Part shown: piece after piece, positions 1-12,214 of the stretch | Position numbering within the stretch: position 1 is the first letter of the stretch | Layout of the letters: every line of letters starts with the position of its first letter | From: Osmia lignaria lignaria | Taxonomy: Eukaryota; Arthropoda; Insecta; Hymenoptera; Megachilidae | Length of the DNA stretch: 64,000 nt | NCBI RefSeq assembly: GCF_051020975.1 | Contig: NW_027478162.1 | Span: 23,436,001 to 23,500,000 of the forward strand | Reading direction: 5' to 3' | Notes under the pieces: generated by a model | Seen by the model: only the letters and a program-made list of their open reading frames with translations | Told to the model about the DNA's origin: nothing | The model's database searches: none | Position numbers and translations under genes: made by a program

Positions 1-310
1 CTCAAGCTAAGGGGCTTGACGGACATATTTCGAGATATTTCTTCTTCTTGTTGTTCTTCTTCTGCACAGCTAAGCTGGAAGTGGCATTTGCAGGTCGCAA
101 TAGTGCAGAGTTATCCCGAAGAAAGGGGCCACGGTGTTTCTGTATCTCTATTATGTTGGTGCGGCTTCGGAACTTTTAAATATCTCGATATATCTCGAAA
201 ACTACGCTTCTGATCAAAAAATATCATAGAACATAAATTGTAGGAAACATAATTCTCTACAAAAAAGGTCTCTTAACGTTTTGCCATATCTCGCTTCGTT
301 TCCGAGATAT
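1..310 (+). repeat. Partial satellite unit at left edge
   Basis: This unit lacks only its first 11 bases, so the array continues to the left. It carries CTCAAGCTAAGG, a variant otherwise found only at 2253, and CGAAAACTACGCTTC followed by AAATTGTAGG. It therefore aligns with the unit starting at 2241 at an offset of 2,252 bp (seven units, two of them 321 bp). Confidence 0.93.
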
Positions 311-1275
311 TTGCAGATTTATCTCAAAGGAAGGGTCCTGACGGACATATTCCGAGATATTTCTTCTTCTTGTTGTTCTTCTTCTGCACAGCTAAACTGG
401 AAGTGGCATTTGCAGGTCGCAATAGTGCAGAGTTATCCCGAAGAAAGGGGCCACGGTGTTTCTGTATCTCTATTATGTTGGTGCAGCTTCGGAACTTTTA
501 AATATCTTGATATATCTCGAGAACTACGCATCTGATCAAAAAATATCATAGAACATGAAAAGTAGGAAACTTAATTCTCTACAAAAAAGGTATCTCAACA
601 TTTTGCCATAGCTCGCTTCGTTTCCGAGATATTTGCAGATTTATCTCAAGGGAAGGGTACTGACGGACATATTTCGGGATATTTCTTCTTCTTGTTGTTC
701 TTCTTCTGCACAGCTAAGCTGGAAGTGGCATTTGCAGCTCGCAATAGTGCAGAGTTATCTCAAAGAAAGGGGCCACGGTGTTTCCGTACCTCTATTATGT
801 TGGTGCAGCTTCGGAACTTTTAAATATCTTGATATATCTCGAGAACTACGCATCTGATCAAAAAATATCATTGAACATAAAATGTAGGAAACTTAATTCT
901 CTACAAAAAAGGTCTCTTAACATTTTGCCATAGCTCGCTTCGTTTCCGAGATATTTGCAGATTTATCTCAAGGGAAGGGGCCTGACGGACATATTTCGAG
1001 ATATTTCTTCTTCTTGTTCTTCTTCTTCTGCACAGCTAAACTGGAAGTGGCATTTCCAGCTCGCAATAGTGCAGAGTTATCCCGAAGAAAGGGGCCACGG
1101 TGTTTCAGTACCTCTATTATGTTGGTGCAGCTTCGGAACTTTTAAATATCTTGATATATCTCGAGAACTACGCATCTGATCAAAAAATATCATACAACAT
1201 AAAAAGTAGGAAACTTAATTCTCTCCAAAAAGGTATCTCAACATTTTGCCATAGCTCGCTTCGTTTCCGAGATAT
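1..1275 (+). repeat. Segment copied at 2253-3848, lacking one unit
   Basis: Bases 1 to about 396 align with 2253 to about 2648 at offset 2,252. From about 412 onward the alignment shifts to offset 2,573. Shared rare markers prove both parts: CTCAAGCTAAGG (1 and 2253), AACATGAAAAG (about 552 and 3125), and ATTGAACATAAAATG (about 864 and 3437). The offset change of 321 bp equals exactly one unit, so this copy lacks one unit relative to 2253-3848. The unit at 311 is the fusion unit. Point differences between the copies are few, for example CCGTACC versus CTGTACC in the units at 633 and 3206. Confidence 0.88.
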
Positions 1276-2240
1276 TTGCAGATATATCTCAAGGGAAGGG
1301 GCTTGACGGACATATTTCGAGATATTTCTTCTTCTTGTTGTTCTTCTTCTGCACAGCCAAGCTGGAAGTGGCATTTGCAGGTCGCAATAGTGCAGAGTTA
1401 TCCCGAAGAAAGGGGCCACGGTGTTTCTGTATCTCTATTATGTTGGTGCAGCTTCGGAACTTTTAAATATCTTGATATATCTCGAGAACTACGCATCTGA
1501 TCAAAAAATATCATAGAACATAAAAAGTAGGAAACTTAATTCTCTACAAAAAAGGTATCTCAACATTTTGCCATAGCTCGCTTCGTTTCCGAGATATTTG
1601 CAGATATATCTCAAGGGAAGGGGCTTGACGGACATATTTCGAGATATTTCTTCTTCTTGTTGTTCTTCTTCTGCACAGCTAAGCTGGAAGTGGCATTTGC
1701 AGGTCGCAATAGTGCAGAGTTATCTCAAAGAAAGGGGCCACGGTGATTCTGTACCTCTATTATGTTGGCGCGGCTTCGGAACTTTTAAATATCTCGACAT
1801 ATCTCGAAAACTACGCTTCTGATCAAAAAATATCATAGAACATAAAAAGTAGGAAACTTAATTCTCTACAAATAAGGTCTCTTAACATTTTGCCATAGCT
1901 CGCTTCGTTTCCGAGATATTTGCAGATTTATCTCAAGGGAAGGGGCCTGACGGACATATTTCGAGATATTTCTTCTTCTTGTTGTTCTTCTTCTGCACAG
2001 CTAAACTGGAAGTGGCATTTCCAGCTCGCAATAGTGCAGAGTTATCCCGAAGAAAGGGGCCACGGTGTTTCTGTACCTCTATTATGTTGGTGCAGCTTCG
2101 GAACTTTTAAATATCTTGATATATCTCGAGAACTACGCATCTGATCAAAAAATATCATACAACATAAAAAGTAGGAAACTTAATTCTCTCCAAAAAGGTA
2201 TCTCAACATTTTGCCATAGCTCGCTTCGTTTCCGAGGTAT
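1276..2240 (+). repeat. Three units between copies (1276, 1598, 1920)
   Basis: The unit at 1276 carries CACAGCCAAGCTGG, a change shared with the unit at 2884 (offset 1,608 bp, five units) and not noticed elsewhere. The unit at 1598 has GGTGATTCTGTACC, a private change, joined to a 3' part with CTCGACATATC as in the units at 4814, 10285 and 14145. The unit at 1920 is of the AAACTGG/CATTTCCAG type and ends with the 321 bp CTCTCCAAAAAGG signature. Confidence 0.85.
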
Positions 2241-3848
2241 TTGCAGATATATCTCAAGCTAAGGGGCTTGACGGACATATTTCGAGATATTTCTTCTTCT
2301 TGTTGTTCTTCTTCTGCACAGCTAAGCTGGAAGTGGCATTTGCAGGTCGCAATAGTGCAGAGTTATCCCGAAGAAAGGGGCCACGGTGTTTCTGTATCTC
2401 TATTATGTTGGTGCGGCTTCGGAACTTTTAAATATCCCGATATATCTCGAAAACTACGCTTCTGATCAAAAAATATCATAGAACATAAATTGTAGGAAAC
2501 ATAATTCTCTACAAAAAAGGTCTCTTAACGTTTTGCCATAGCTCGCTTCGTTTCCGAGATATTTGCAGATTTATCTCAAAGGAAGGGTCCTGACGGACAT
2601 ATTTCGAGATATTTCTTCTTCTTGTTGTTCTTCTTCTGCACAGCTAAACTGGAAGTGGCATTTCCAGCTTGCAATAGTGCAGAGTTATCCCGAAGAAAGG
2701 GGCCACGGTGTTTCTGTACCTCTATTATGTTGGTGCAGCTTCGGAACTTTTAAATATCTTGATATATCTCGAGAACTACGCATCTGATCAAAAAATATCA
2801 TACAACATAAAAAGTAGGAAACTTAATTCTCTCCAAAAAGGTATCTCAACATTTTGCCATAGCTCGCTTCGTTTCCGAGATATTTGCAGATATATCTCAA
2901 GGGAAGGGGCTTGACGGACATATTTCGAGATATTTCTTCTTCTTGTTGTTCTTCTTCTGCACAGCCAAGCTGGAAGTGGCATTTGCAGGTCGCAATAGTG
3001 CAGAGTTATCCCGAAGAAAGGGGCCACGGTGTTTCTGTATCTCTATTATGTTGGTGCAGCTTCGGAACTTTTAAATATCTTGATATATCTCGAGAACTAC
3101 GCATCTGATCAAAAAATATCATAGAACATGAAAAGTAGGAAACTTAATTCTCTACAAAAAAGGTATCTCAACATTTTGCCATAGCTCGCTTCGTTTCCGA
3201 GATATTTGCAGATTTATCTCAAGGGAAGGGTACTGACGGACATATTTCGGGATATTTCTTCTTCTTGTTGTTCTTCTTCTGCACAGCTAAGCTGGAAGTG
3301 GCATTTGCAGCTCGCAATAGTGCAGAGTTATCTCAAAGAAAGGGGCCACGGTGTTTCTGTACCTCTATTATGTTGGTGCAGCTTCGGAACTTTTAAATAT
3401 CTTGATATATCTCGAGAACTACGCATCTGATCAAAAAATATCATTGAACATAAAATGTAGGAAACTTAATTCTCTACAAAAAAGGTCTCTTAACATTTTG
3501 CCATAGCTCGCTTCGTTTCCGAGATATTTGCAGATTTATCTCAAGGGAAGGGGCCTGACGGACATATTTCGAGATATTTCTTCTTCTTGTTCTTCTTCTT
3601 CTGCACAGCTAAACTGGAAGTGGCATTTCCAGCTCGCAATAGTGCAGAGTTATCCCGAAGAAAGGGGCCACGGTGTTTCTGTACCTCTATTATGTTGGTG
3701 CAGCTTCGGAACTTTTAAATATCTTGATATATCTCGAGAACTACGCATCTGATCAAAAAATATCATACAACATAAAAAGTAGGAAACTTAATTCTCTCCA
3801 AAAAGGTATCTCAACATTTTGCCATAGCTCGCTTCGTTTCCGAGATAT
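2241..3848 (+). repeat. Five-unit block, 1,608 bp
   Basis: Units begin at 2241, 2563, 2884, 3206 and 3528. Two of the five are 321 bp through loss of one A in CTCTCCAAAAAGG, giving 1,608 bp. Its first two unit types recur immediately afterwards at 3849 and 4171, so the array starts a second round of the same order. The unit at 2241 has CCGAGGTATTTG at its anchor and AATATCCCGAT instead of AATATCTCGAT. Confidence 0.85.
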
Positions 3849-4491
3849 TTGCAGATATATCTCAAGGGAAGGGGCTTGACGGACATATTTCGAGATATTT
3901 CTTCTTCTTGTTGTTCTTCTTCTGCACAGCTAAGCTGGAAGTGGCATTTGCAGGTCGCAATAGTGCAGAGTTATCCCGAAGAAAGGGGCCACGGTGTTTC
4001 TGTATCTCTATTATGTTGGTGCGGCTTCGGAACTTTTAAATATCTCGATATATCTCGAAAACTACGCTTCTGATCAAAAAATATCATAGAACATAAATTG
4101 TAGGAAACATAATTCTCTACAAAAAAGGTCTCTTAACGTTTTGCCATAGCTCGCTTCGTTTCCGAGATATTTGCAGATTTATCTCAAAGGAAGGGTCCTG
4201 ACGGACATATTTCGAGATATTTCTTCTTCTTGTTGTTCTTCTTCTGCACAGCTAAACTGGAAGTGGCATTTCCAGCTCGCAATAGTGCAGAGTTATCCCG
4301 AAGAAAGGGGCCACGGTGTTTCTGTACCTCTATTATGTTGGTGCAGCTTCGGAACTTTTAAATATCTTGATATATCTCGAGAACTACGCATCTGATCAAA
4401 AAATATCATACAACATAAAAAGTAGGAAACTTAATTCTCTCCAAAAAGGTATCTCAACATTTTGCCATAGCTCGCTTCGTTTCCGAGATAT
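3849..4491 (+). repeat. Two-unit repeat of the 2241-2883 pair
   Basis: The units at 3849 and 4171 match those at 2241 and 2563 at offset 1,608 bp, including AAATTGTAGG, ACGTTTTGCC and CTCAAAGGAAGGGTCCTG. They differ from the first copy in having AAGGGAAGG instead of AAGCTAAGG, CCGAGATATTTG instead of CCGAGGTATTTG, and CTCGAT instead of CCCGAT. The same pair type occurs again near 9320, 10928 and 15753. Confidence 0.83.
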
Positions 4492-5456
4492 TTGCAGATA
4501 TATCTCAAGGGAAGGGGCTTGACGGACATATTTCGAGATATTTCTTCTTCTTGTTCTTCTTCTTCTGCACAGCTAAGCTGGAAATGGCATTTGCAGCTCG
4601 CAATAGTGCAGAGTTATCTCAAAGAAAGGGGCCACGGTGTTGCTGTATCTCTGTTATGTTGGTGCGGCTTCGGAACTTTTAAATATCTTGATATATCTCG
4701 AGATCTACGCATCTGATTAAAAAATATCATAGAACATAAAAAGTAGGAAACTTAATTCTCTACAAAAAAGGTTTGTTAACATTTTGCCGTAGCTCGCTTC
4801 GTTTCCGAGATATTTGCAGATTTATCTCAAGGGAAGGGGCCTGACGGACATATTTCGAGATATTTCTTCTTCTTGTTCTTCTTCTTCTGCACAGCTAAGC
4901 TGGAAATGGCATTTGCAGCGCGCAATAGTGCAGAGTTATCTCAAAGAAAGGGGCCACGGTGTTTCTGTACCTCTATTATGTTGGCGCGGCTTCGGAACTT
5001 TTAAATATCTCGACATATCTCGAAAACTACGCTTCTCATCAAAAAATATCATAGAACATAAAAAGTAGGAAACTTAATTCTCTACAAATAAGGTCTCTTA
5101 ACATTTTGCCATAGCTCGCTTCGTTTCCGAGATATTTGCAGATTTATCTCAAGGGAAGGGGCCTGACGGACATATTTCGAGATATTTCTTCTTCTTGTTG
5201 TTCTTCTTCTGCACAGCTAAACTGGAAGTGGCATTTCCAGCTCGCAATAGTGCAGAGTTATCCCGAAGAAAGGGGCCACGGTGTTTCTGTACCTCTGTTA
5301 TGTTGGTGCAGCTTCGGAACTTTTAAATATCTTGATATATCTCGAGAACTACGCATCTGATCAAAAAATATCATACAACATAAAAAGTAGGAAACTTAAT
5401 TCTCTCCAAAAAGGTATCTCAACATTTTGCCATAGCTCGCTTCGTTTCCGAGATAT
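4492..5456 (+). repeat. Three-unit block, copy 1 (recurs at 9963 and 13823)
   Basis: Units start at 4492, 4814 and 5136. They share rare linked markers with 9963-10927 and 13823-14700: GAGATCTACGCATCTGATTA, TTTGCCGTAGCTC, GCAGCGCGCAATAG, and CTTCTCATCAAAAA in place of CTTCTGATCAAAAA. Offsets are 5,471 bp to the second copy and 9,331 bp to the third. The 5' half of the unit at 4492 is of a different type from the units at 9963 and 13823, so the copies become alike only inside that unit. Confidence 0.85.
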
Positions 5457-6422
5457 TTGCAGATATATCTCAAGGGAAGGGGCCTGACGGACATATTGCG
5501 AGATATTTCTTCTTCTTGTTGTTCTTCTTCTGCACAGCTAAGCTGGAAGTGGTATTTGCAGCTCGCAATAGTGCAGAGTTATCTCAAAGAAAGGGGCCAC
5601 GGTGTTTCTGTATCTCTATTATGTTGGTGCGGCTTCGGAACTTTTAAATATCTTGATATATCTCGAGAACTACGCATCTGATCAAAAAATATCATACAAC
5701 ATAAAAAGTAGGAAACTTAATTCTCTACAAAAAAGGTCTCTTAACATTTTGCAATAGCTCGCTTAGTTTCCGAGATATTTGCAGATTTTTCTCGAGGGAA
5801 GGGGCCTGACGGACATATTTCGAGATATTTCTTCTTCTTGTTGTTCTTCTTCTGCACAGCTAAGCTGGAAGTGGCATTTGCGGCTCGCACTAGTGCAGAG
5901 TTATCTCAAAGAAAGGGGCCACGGTGTTTCTGTATCTCTATTATGTTGGTGCGGCTTCGGAACTTTTAAATATCTCGATATATCTCTAAAACTACGCTTC
6001 TGATCAAAAAATATCATAGAACATAAATTGTAGGAAACATAATTCTCTACAAAAAAGGTCTCTTAAGATTTTGCCATAGCTCGTTTCGTTTCCGAGATAT
6101 TTCCAGATATATCTCAAGGGAAGGGGCCTGACGGACATATTTCGAGATATTTCTTCTTCTTGTTGTTCTTCTTCTGCACAGCTAAACTGGAAGTGGCATT
6201 TCCAGCTCGTAATAGTGCAGAGTTATCTGAAAGAAAGGGGCCACGGTGTTGCTGTATCTATATTATGTTGGTGCGGCTTCGGAACTTTTAAATATCTTGA
6301 TATATCTCGAGAACTACGGATCTGATCAAAAAATATCATAGAACATAGAAAGTAGGAAACTTAATTCTCTACAAATAAGGTCTCTTAACATTTTGCCATA
6401 GCTCGCTTCGTTTCCGAGATAT
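5457..6422 (+). repeat. Three-unit tandem duplication, copy 1 (966 bp)
   Basis: Units start at 5457, 5779 and 6101. Private markers shared with the next 966 bp are CATATTGCGAGAT, GTGGTATTTGCAG, CGCTTAGTTTCC, AGATTTTTCTCGAGG, ATCTCTAAAACTACGC and ATTTCCAGATAT. The third unit diverges from its partner after the middle (GCTCGTAATAG, ATCTGAAAG and TATCTATATT against the usual forms at 7067). The duplicated stretch therefore covers about two and a half units. Confidence 0.88.
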
Positions 6423-7388
6423 TTGCAGATTTATCTCAAGGGAAGGGGCCTGACGGACATATTGCGAGATATTTCTTCTTCTTGTTGTTCTTCTTCTGCA
6501 CAGCTAAGCTGGAAGTGGTATTTGCAGCTCGCAATAGTGCAGAGTTATCTCAAAGAAAGGGGCCACGGTGTTTCTGTATCTCTATTATGTTGGTGCGGCT
6601 TCGGAACTTTTAAATATCTTGATATATCTCGAGAACTACGCATCTGATCAAAAAATATCATACAACATAAAAAGTAGGAAACTTAATTCTCTACAAAAAA
6701 GGTCTCTTAACATTTTGCCATAGCTCGCTTAGTTTCCGAGATATTTGCAGATTTTTCTCGAGGGAAGGGGCCTGACGGACATATTTCGAGATATTTCTTC
6801 TTCTTGTTGTTCTTCTTCTGCACAGCTAAGCTGGAAGTGGCATTTGCGGCTCGCACTAGTGCAGAGTTATCTCAAAGAAAGGGGCCACGGTGTTTCTGTA
6901 TCTCTATTATGTTGGTGCGGCTTCGGAACTTTTAAATATCTCGATATATCTCTAAAACTACGCTTCTGATCAAAAAATATCATAGAACATAAATTGTAGG
7001 AAACATAATTCTCTACAAAAAAGGTCTCTTAAGATTTTGCCATAGCTCGTTTCGTTTCCGAGATATTTCCAGATATATCTCAAGGGAAGGGGCCTGACGG
7101 ACATATTTCGAGATATTTCTTCTTCTTGTTGTTCTTCTTCTGCACAGCTAAACTGGAAGTGGCATTTCCAGCTCGCAATAGTGCAGAGTTATCTCAAAGA
7201 AAGGGGCCACGGTGTTTCTGTATCTCTATTATGTTGGTGCGGCTTCGGAACTTTTGAATATCTTGATATATCTCGAGAACTACGCATCTGCTCAAAAAAT
7301 ATCATAGAACATAAAAAGTGGGAAACTTAATTCTCTACAAAAAAGGTCTCTTAACATTTTGCCATAGCTCGCTTGGTTTCCGAGATAT
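6423..7388 (+). repeat. Three-unit tandem duplication, copy 2 (966 bp)
   Basis: Units at 6423, 6745 and 7067 repeat those at 5457, 5779 and 6101 at exactly 966 bp, with the same private markers as copy 1. Because the two copies still share substitutions seen almost nowhere else in the window, the duplication is young relative to the array. Copy 1 differs by reading TTTGCAATAGC near 5750 where copy 2 has TTTGCCATAGC. Confidence 0.88.
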
Positions 7389-8998
7389 TTGCAGATTTAT
7401 CTCAAGGGAAGGGGCCTGACGGTCATATTTCGAGATATTTCTCCTTCTTGTTGTTCTTCTTCTGCACAGCTAAGCTGGAAGTGGCATTTGCAGCTCGCAA
7501 TAGTGCAGAGTTACCTCAAAGAAAGGGGCCACGGTGTTTCTGTATCTCTATTATGTTGGTGCCGCTTCGGAACTTTTAAATATCTGGATATATCTCGAGA
7601 ACTACGCATCTGATCAAAAAATAGCATAGAACATAAAAAGTAGGAAACTTAATTCTCTACAAAAAAGGTCTCTTAACATTTTGCCATAGCTCGCTTCGTT
7701 TCCGAGATATTTGCAGATTTATCTCAAGGGAAGGGGCCTGACGGACATATTTCGAGATATTTCTTCTTCTTGTTCTTCTTCTTCTGCACAGCTAAGCTGG
7801 AAATGGCATTTGCAGCGCGCAATAGTGCAGAGTTATCTCAAAGAAAGGGGCCACGGTGTTTCTGTATCTCTATTATGTTGGTGCGGCTTCGGATCTTTTA
7901 AATATCTCGATATATCTCGAAAACTACGCTTCTGATCAAAAAATATCATAGAACGTAAATTGTAGGGAACATAATTCTCTACAAAAAAGGTCTCTTAACA
8001 TTTTGCCATAGCTCGCTTCGTTTCCGAGATATTTGCAGATTTATCTCAAGGGAAGGGGTCTGACGGACATATTTCGAGATATTTCTTCTTCTTGTTGTTC
8101 TTCTTCTGCACAGCTTAGCTCGAAGTGGCATTTGCAGCTCGCAATAGTGCAGAGTTATCTCAAAGAAAGGGGCCACGGTGTTCCTGGATCTCTATTATGT
8201 TGGTGCGGCTTCGGAACTTTTAAATATCTTGATATATCTCGAGAACTACGCATCTGATCGACAAATATCATAGAACATAAAAAGTAGGAAACATAATTCT
8301 CTACAAAAAAGGTCTCTTAACGTTTTGCCATAGCTCGCTTCGTTTCCGAGATATTTGCAGATTTATCTCAAGGGAAGGGTCCTGACGGACATATTTCGAG
8401 ATATTTCTTCTTCTTGTTGTTCTTCTTCTGCACAGCTAAACTGAAAGTGGCATTTCCAGCTCGCAATAGTGCAGAGTTACCTCAAAGAAAGGGGCCACGG
8501 TGTTTCTGTATCTCTATTATGTTGGTGCCGCTTCGGAACTTTTAAATATCTGGATATATCTCGAGAACTACGCATCTGATCAAAAAATATCATAGAACAT
8601 AAAAAGTAGGAAACTTAATTCTCTACAAAAAAGGTCTCTCAACATTTTGCCATAGCTCGCTTCGTTTCCGAGATATTTGCAGATTTATCTCAAGGGAAGG
8701 GTCCTGACGGACATATTTCGAGATATTTCTTCTTCTTGTTGTTCTTCTTCTGCACAGCTAAACTGGAAGTGGCATTTCCAGCTCGCAATAGTGTAGAGTT
8801 ATCCCGAAGAAAGGGGCCACGGTGTTTCTGTACCTCTATTATGTTGGCGCGGCTTCGGAACTTTTAAATATCTCGACATATCTCGAAAACTACGCTTCTG
8901 ATCAAAAAATATCATAGAACATAAAAAGTAGGAAACTTAATTCTCTACAAATAAGGTCTCTTAACATTTTGCCATAGCTCGCTTCGTTTCCGAGATAT
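7389..8998 (+). repeat. Five diverged satellite units
   Basis: Units start at 7389, 7711, 8033, 8355 and 8677. They carry scattered single changes: GGTCATATTTCG and TCTCCTTCTTG in the first; AGAACGTAAATTGTAGGG in the second; CAGCTTAGCTCGAAG and GTTCCTGGATC in the third; AAACTGAAAGTGG in the fourth; GTGTAGAGTTATCCC in the fifth. Some of these recur far away: CAGCTTAGCTCGAAG appears at 21545, 25406 and 27016, and AGAACGTAAATTG near 25650 and 27260. This stretch therefore seems related to the source of the 18-27 kb block. Confidence 0.82.
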
Positions 8999-10606
8999 TT
9001 GCAGATTTATCTCAAGGGAAGGGGCCTGACGGACATATTTCGAGATATTTCTTCTTCTTGTTGTTCTTCTTCTGCACAGCTAAACTGGAAGTGGCATTTC
9101 CAGCTCGCAATAGTGCAGAGTTATCCCGAAGAAAGGGGCCACGGTGTTTCTGTACCTCTATTATGTTGGTGCAGCTTCGGAACTTTTAAATATCTTGATA
9201 TATCTCGAGAACTACGCATCTGATCAAAAAATATCATACAACATAAAAAGTAGGAAACTTAATTCTCTCCAAAAAGGTATCTCAACATTTTGCCATAGCT
9301 CGCTTCGTTTCCGAGATATTTGCAGATATATCTCAAGGGAAGGGGCTTGACGGACATATTTCGAGATATTTCTTCTTCTTGTTGTTCTTCTTCTGCACAG
9401 CTAAGCTGGAAGTGGCATTTGCAGGTCGCAATAGTGCAGAGTTATCCCGAAGAAAGGGGCCACGGTGTTTCTGTATCTCTATTATGTTGGTGCGGCTTCG
9501 GAACTTTTAAATATCTCGATATATCTCGAAAACTACGCTTCTGATCAAAAAACATCATAGAACATAAATTGTAGGAAACATAATTCTCTACAAAAAAGGT
9601 CTCTTAACGTTTTGCCATAGCTCGCTTCGTTTCCGAGATATTTGCAGATTTATCTCAAGGGAAGGGGCCTGACGGACATATTTCGAGATATTTCTTCTTC
9701 TTGTTGTTCTTCTTCTGCACAGCTAAACTGGAAGTGGCATTTCCAGCTCGCAATAGTGCAGAGTTATCCCGAAGAAAGGGGCCACGGTGTTTCTGTACCT
9801 CTATTATGTTGGTGCAGCTTCGGAACTTTTAAATATCTTGATATATCTCGAGAACTACGCATCTGATCAAAAAATATCATACAACATAAAAAGTAGGAAA
9901 CTTAATTCTCTCCAAAAAGGTATCTCAACATTTTGCCATAGCTCGCTTCGTTTCCGAGATATTTGCAGATATATCTCAAGGGAAGGGGCTTGACGGACAT
10001 ATTTCGAGATATTTCTTCTTCTTGTTGTTCTTCTTCTGCACAGCTAAGCTGGAAGTGGCATTTGCAGGTCGCAATAGTGCAGAGTTATCCCGAAGAAAGG
10101 GGCCACGGTGTTTCTGTATCTCTATTATGTTGGTGCGGCTTCGGAACTTTTAAATATCTTGATATATCTCGAGATCTACGCATCTGATTAAAAAATATCA
10201 TAGAACATAAAAAGTAGGAAACTTAATTCTCTACAAAAAAGGTGTGTTAACATTTTGCCGTAGCTCGCTTCGTTTCCGAGATATTTGCAGATTTATCTCA
10301 AGGGAAGGGGCCTGACGGACATATTTCGAGATATTTCTTCTTCTTGTTCTTCTTCTTCTGCACAGCTAAGCTGGAAATGGCATTTGCAGCGCGCAATAGT
10401 GCAGAGTTATCTCAAAGAAAGGGGCCACGGTGTTTCTGTACCTCTATTATGTTGGCGCGGCTTCGGAACTTTTAAATATCTCGACATATCTCGAAAACTA
10501 CGCTTCTCATCAAAAAATATCATAGAACATAAAAAGTAGGAAACTTAATTCTCTACAAATAAGGTCTCTTAACATTTTGCCATAGCTCGCTTCGTTTCCG
10601 AGATAT
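8999..10606 (+). repeat. Five-unit block, 1,608 bp, partly repeated at 10607
   Basis: Units start at 8999, 9320, 9642, 9963 and 10285. The first two recur at 10607 and 10928 at offset 1,608 bp, sharing the rare AAAAAACATCATAG (about 9546 and 11155). The units from 9642 to about 10830 recur at offset 3,860 bp (13502 to about 14690), a twelve-unit step. The segment is thus part of two nested periodicities. Confidence 0.85.
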
Positions 10607-10927
10607 TTGCAGATTTATCTCAAGGGAAGGGGCCTGACGGACATATTTCGAGATATTTCTTCTTCTTGTTGTTCTTCTTCTGCACAGCTAAACTGGAAGT
10701 GGCATTTCCAGCTCGCAATAGTGCAGAGTTATCCCGAAGAAAGGGGCCACGGTGTTTCTGTACCTCTATTATGTTGGTGCAGCTTCGGAACTTTTAAATA
10801 TCTTGATATATCTCGAGAACTACGCATCTGATCAAAAAATATCATACAACATAAAAAGTAGGAAACTTAATTCTCTCCAAAAAGGTATCTCAACATTTTG
10901 CCATAGCTCGCTTCGTTTCCGAGATAT
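9963..10927 (+). repeat. Three-unit block, copy 2 (see 4492)
   Basis: Units at 9963, 10285 and 10607 repeat the linked markers GAGATCTACGCATCTGATTA, TTTGCCGTAGCTC, GCAGCGCGCAATAG and CTTCTCATCAAAAA. Here the A-run is followed by GGTGTGTTAAC, whereas copies 1 and 3 read GGTTTGTTAAC, a single private difference of this copy. Confidence 0.85.
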
Positions 10928-11249
10928 TTGCAGATATATCTCAAGGGAAGGGGCTTGACGGACATATTTCGAGATATTTCTTCTTCTTGTTGTTCTTCTT
11001 CTGCACAGCTAAGCTGGAAGTGGCATTTGCAGGTCGCAATAGTGCAGAGTTATCCCGAAGAAAGGGGCCACGGTGTTTCTGTATCTCTATTATGTTGGTG
11101 CGGCTTCGGAACTTTTAAATATCTCGATATATCTCGAAAACTACGCTTCTGATCAAAAAACATCATAGAACATAAATTGTAGGAAACATAATTCTCTACA
11201 AAAAAGGTCTCTTAACGTTTTGCCATAGCTCGCTTCGTTTCCGAGATAT

Positions 11250-12214
11250 TTGCAGATTTATCTCAAAGGAAGGGTCCTGACGGACATATTTCGAGATATT
11301 TCTTCTTCTTGTTGTTCTTCTTCTGCACAGCTAAACTGGAAGTGGCATTTCCAGCTCGCAATAGTGCAGACTTATCCCGAAGAAAGGGGCCACGGTGTTT
11401 CTGTACCTCTATTATGTTGGTGCAGCTTCGGAACTTTTAAATATCTTGATATATCTCGAGAACTACGCATCTGATCAAAAAATATCATACAACATAAAAA
11501 GTAGGAAACTTAATTCTCTCCAAAAAGGTATCTCAACATTTTGCCATAGCTCGCTTCGTTTCCGAGATATTTGCAGATATATCTCAAGGGAAGGGGCTTG
11601 ACGGACATATTTCGAGATATTTCTTCTTCTTGTTGTTCTTCTTCTGCACAGCTAAGCTGGAAGTGGCATTTGCAGGTCGCAATAGTGCAGAGTTATCCCG
11701 AAGAAAGGGGCCACGGTGTTTCTGTATCTCTATTATGTTGGTGCAGCTTCGGAACTTTTAAATATCTTGATATATCTCGAGAACTACGCATCTGATCAAA
11801 AAATATCATAGAACATAAAAAGTAGGAAACTTAATTCTCTACAAAAAAGGTATCTCAACATTTTGCCATAGCTCGCTTCGTTTCCGAGATATTTGCAGAT
11901 TTATCTCAAGGGAAGGGTACTGACGGACATATTTCGGGATATTTCTTCTTCTTGTTGTTCTTCTTCTGCACAGCTAAGCTGGAAGTGGCATTTGCAGCTC
12001 GCAATAGTGCAGAGTTATCTCAAAGAAAGGGGCCACGGTGTTTCTGTACCTCTATTATGTTGGTGCAGCTTCGGAACTTTTAAATATCTTGATATATCTC
12101 GAGAACTACGCATCTGATCAAAAAATATCATTGAACATAAAAAGTAGGAAACTTAATTCTCTACAAAAAAGGTCTCTTAACATTTTGCCATAGCTCGCTT
12201 CGTTTCCGAGATAT
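11250..12214 (+). repeat. Three-unit tandem duplication, copy 1 (965 bp)
   Basis: Units start at 11250, 11571 and 11893. The private change GCAGACTTATCCC in the first unit is shared with the unit at 12215 and was not seen elsewhere. The GGGTACTGACGG and TTTCGGGATATTTC forms of the third unit are shared with 12858 (and with 633 and 3206 further left). The first few dozen bases of the 11250 unit (CAAAGGAAGGGTCC) differ from those of 12215 (CAAGGGAACGGGCC), so the copied interval starts inside the first unit. Confidence 0.88.

Noticed and set aside
633..857. A 74-codon open frame that recurs in most units (here 633-857), with conserved-looking cysteine and serine residues
   Set aside because: It begins at TTG, not ATG, and the frame contains no in-frame ATG. 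The unit length of 322 is not a multiple of three, so frames do not join between units. Variation among units changes the predicted residues freely, and some units carry stops (8355, 13180, 32812, 36998, 41184) or lose the start (6101, 7067). The frame stays open because the units are copies of one another.
1100..1306. Overlapping 68-codon frames starting at GTG and running across the unit border
   Set aside because: They exist only where the 321 bp tail shifts the register, start at GTG, and overlap the TTG frame. They are shadows of the repeat.
1180..1419. Minus-strand frames of 65-79 codons rich in arginine (also at 2788-3027, 7979-8176, 21491-21688 and others)
   Set aside because: These are antisense readings of the pyrimidine tract and its surroundings, present or absent according to single substitutions. 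Nothing suggests coding.
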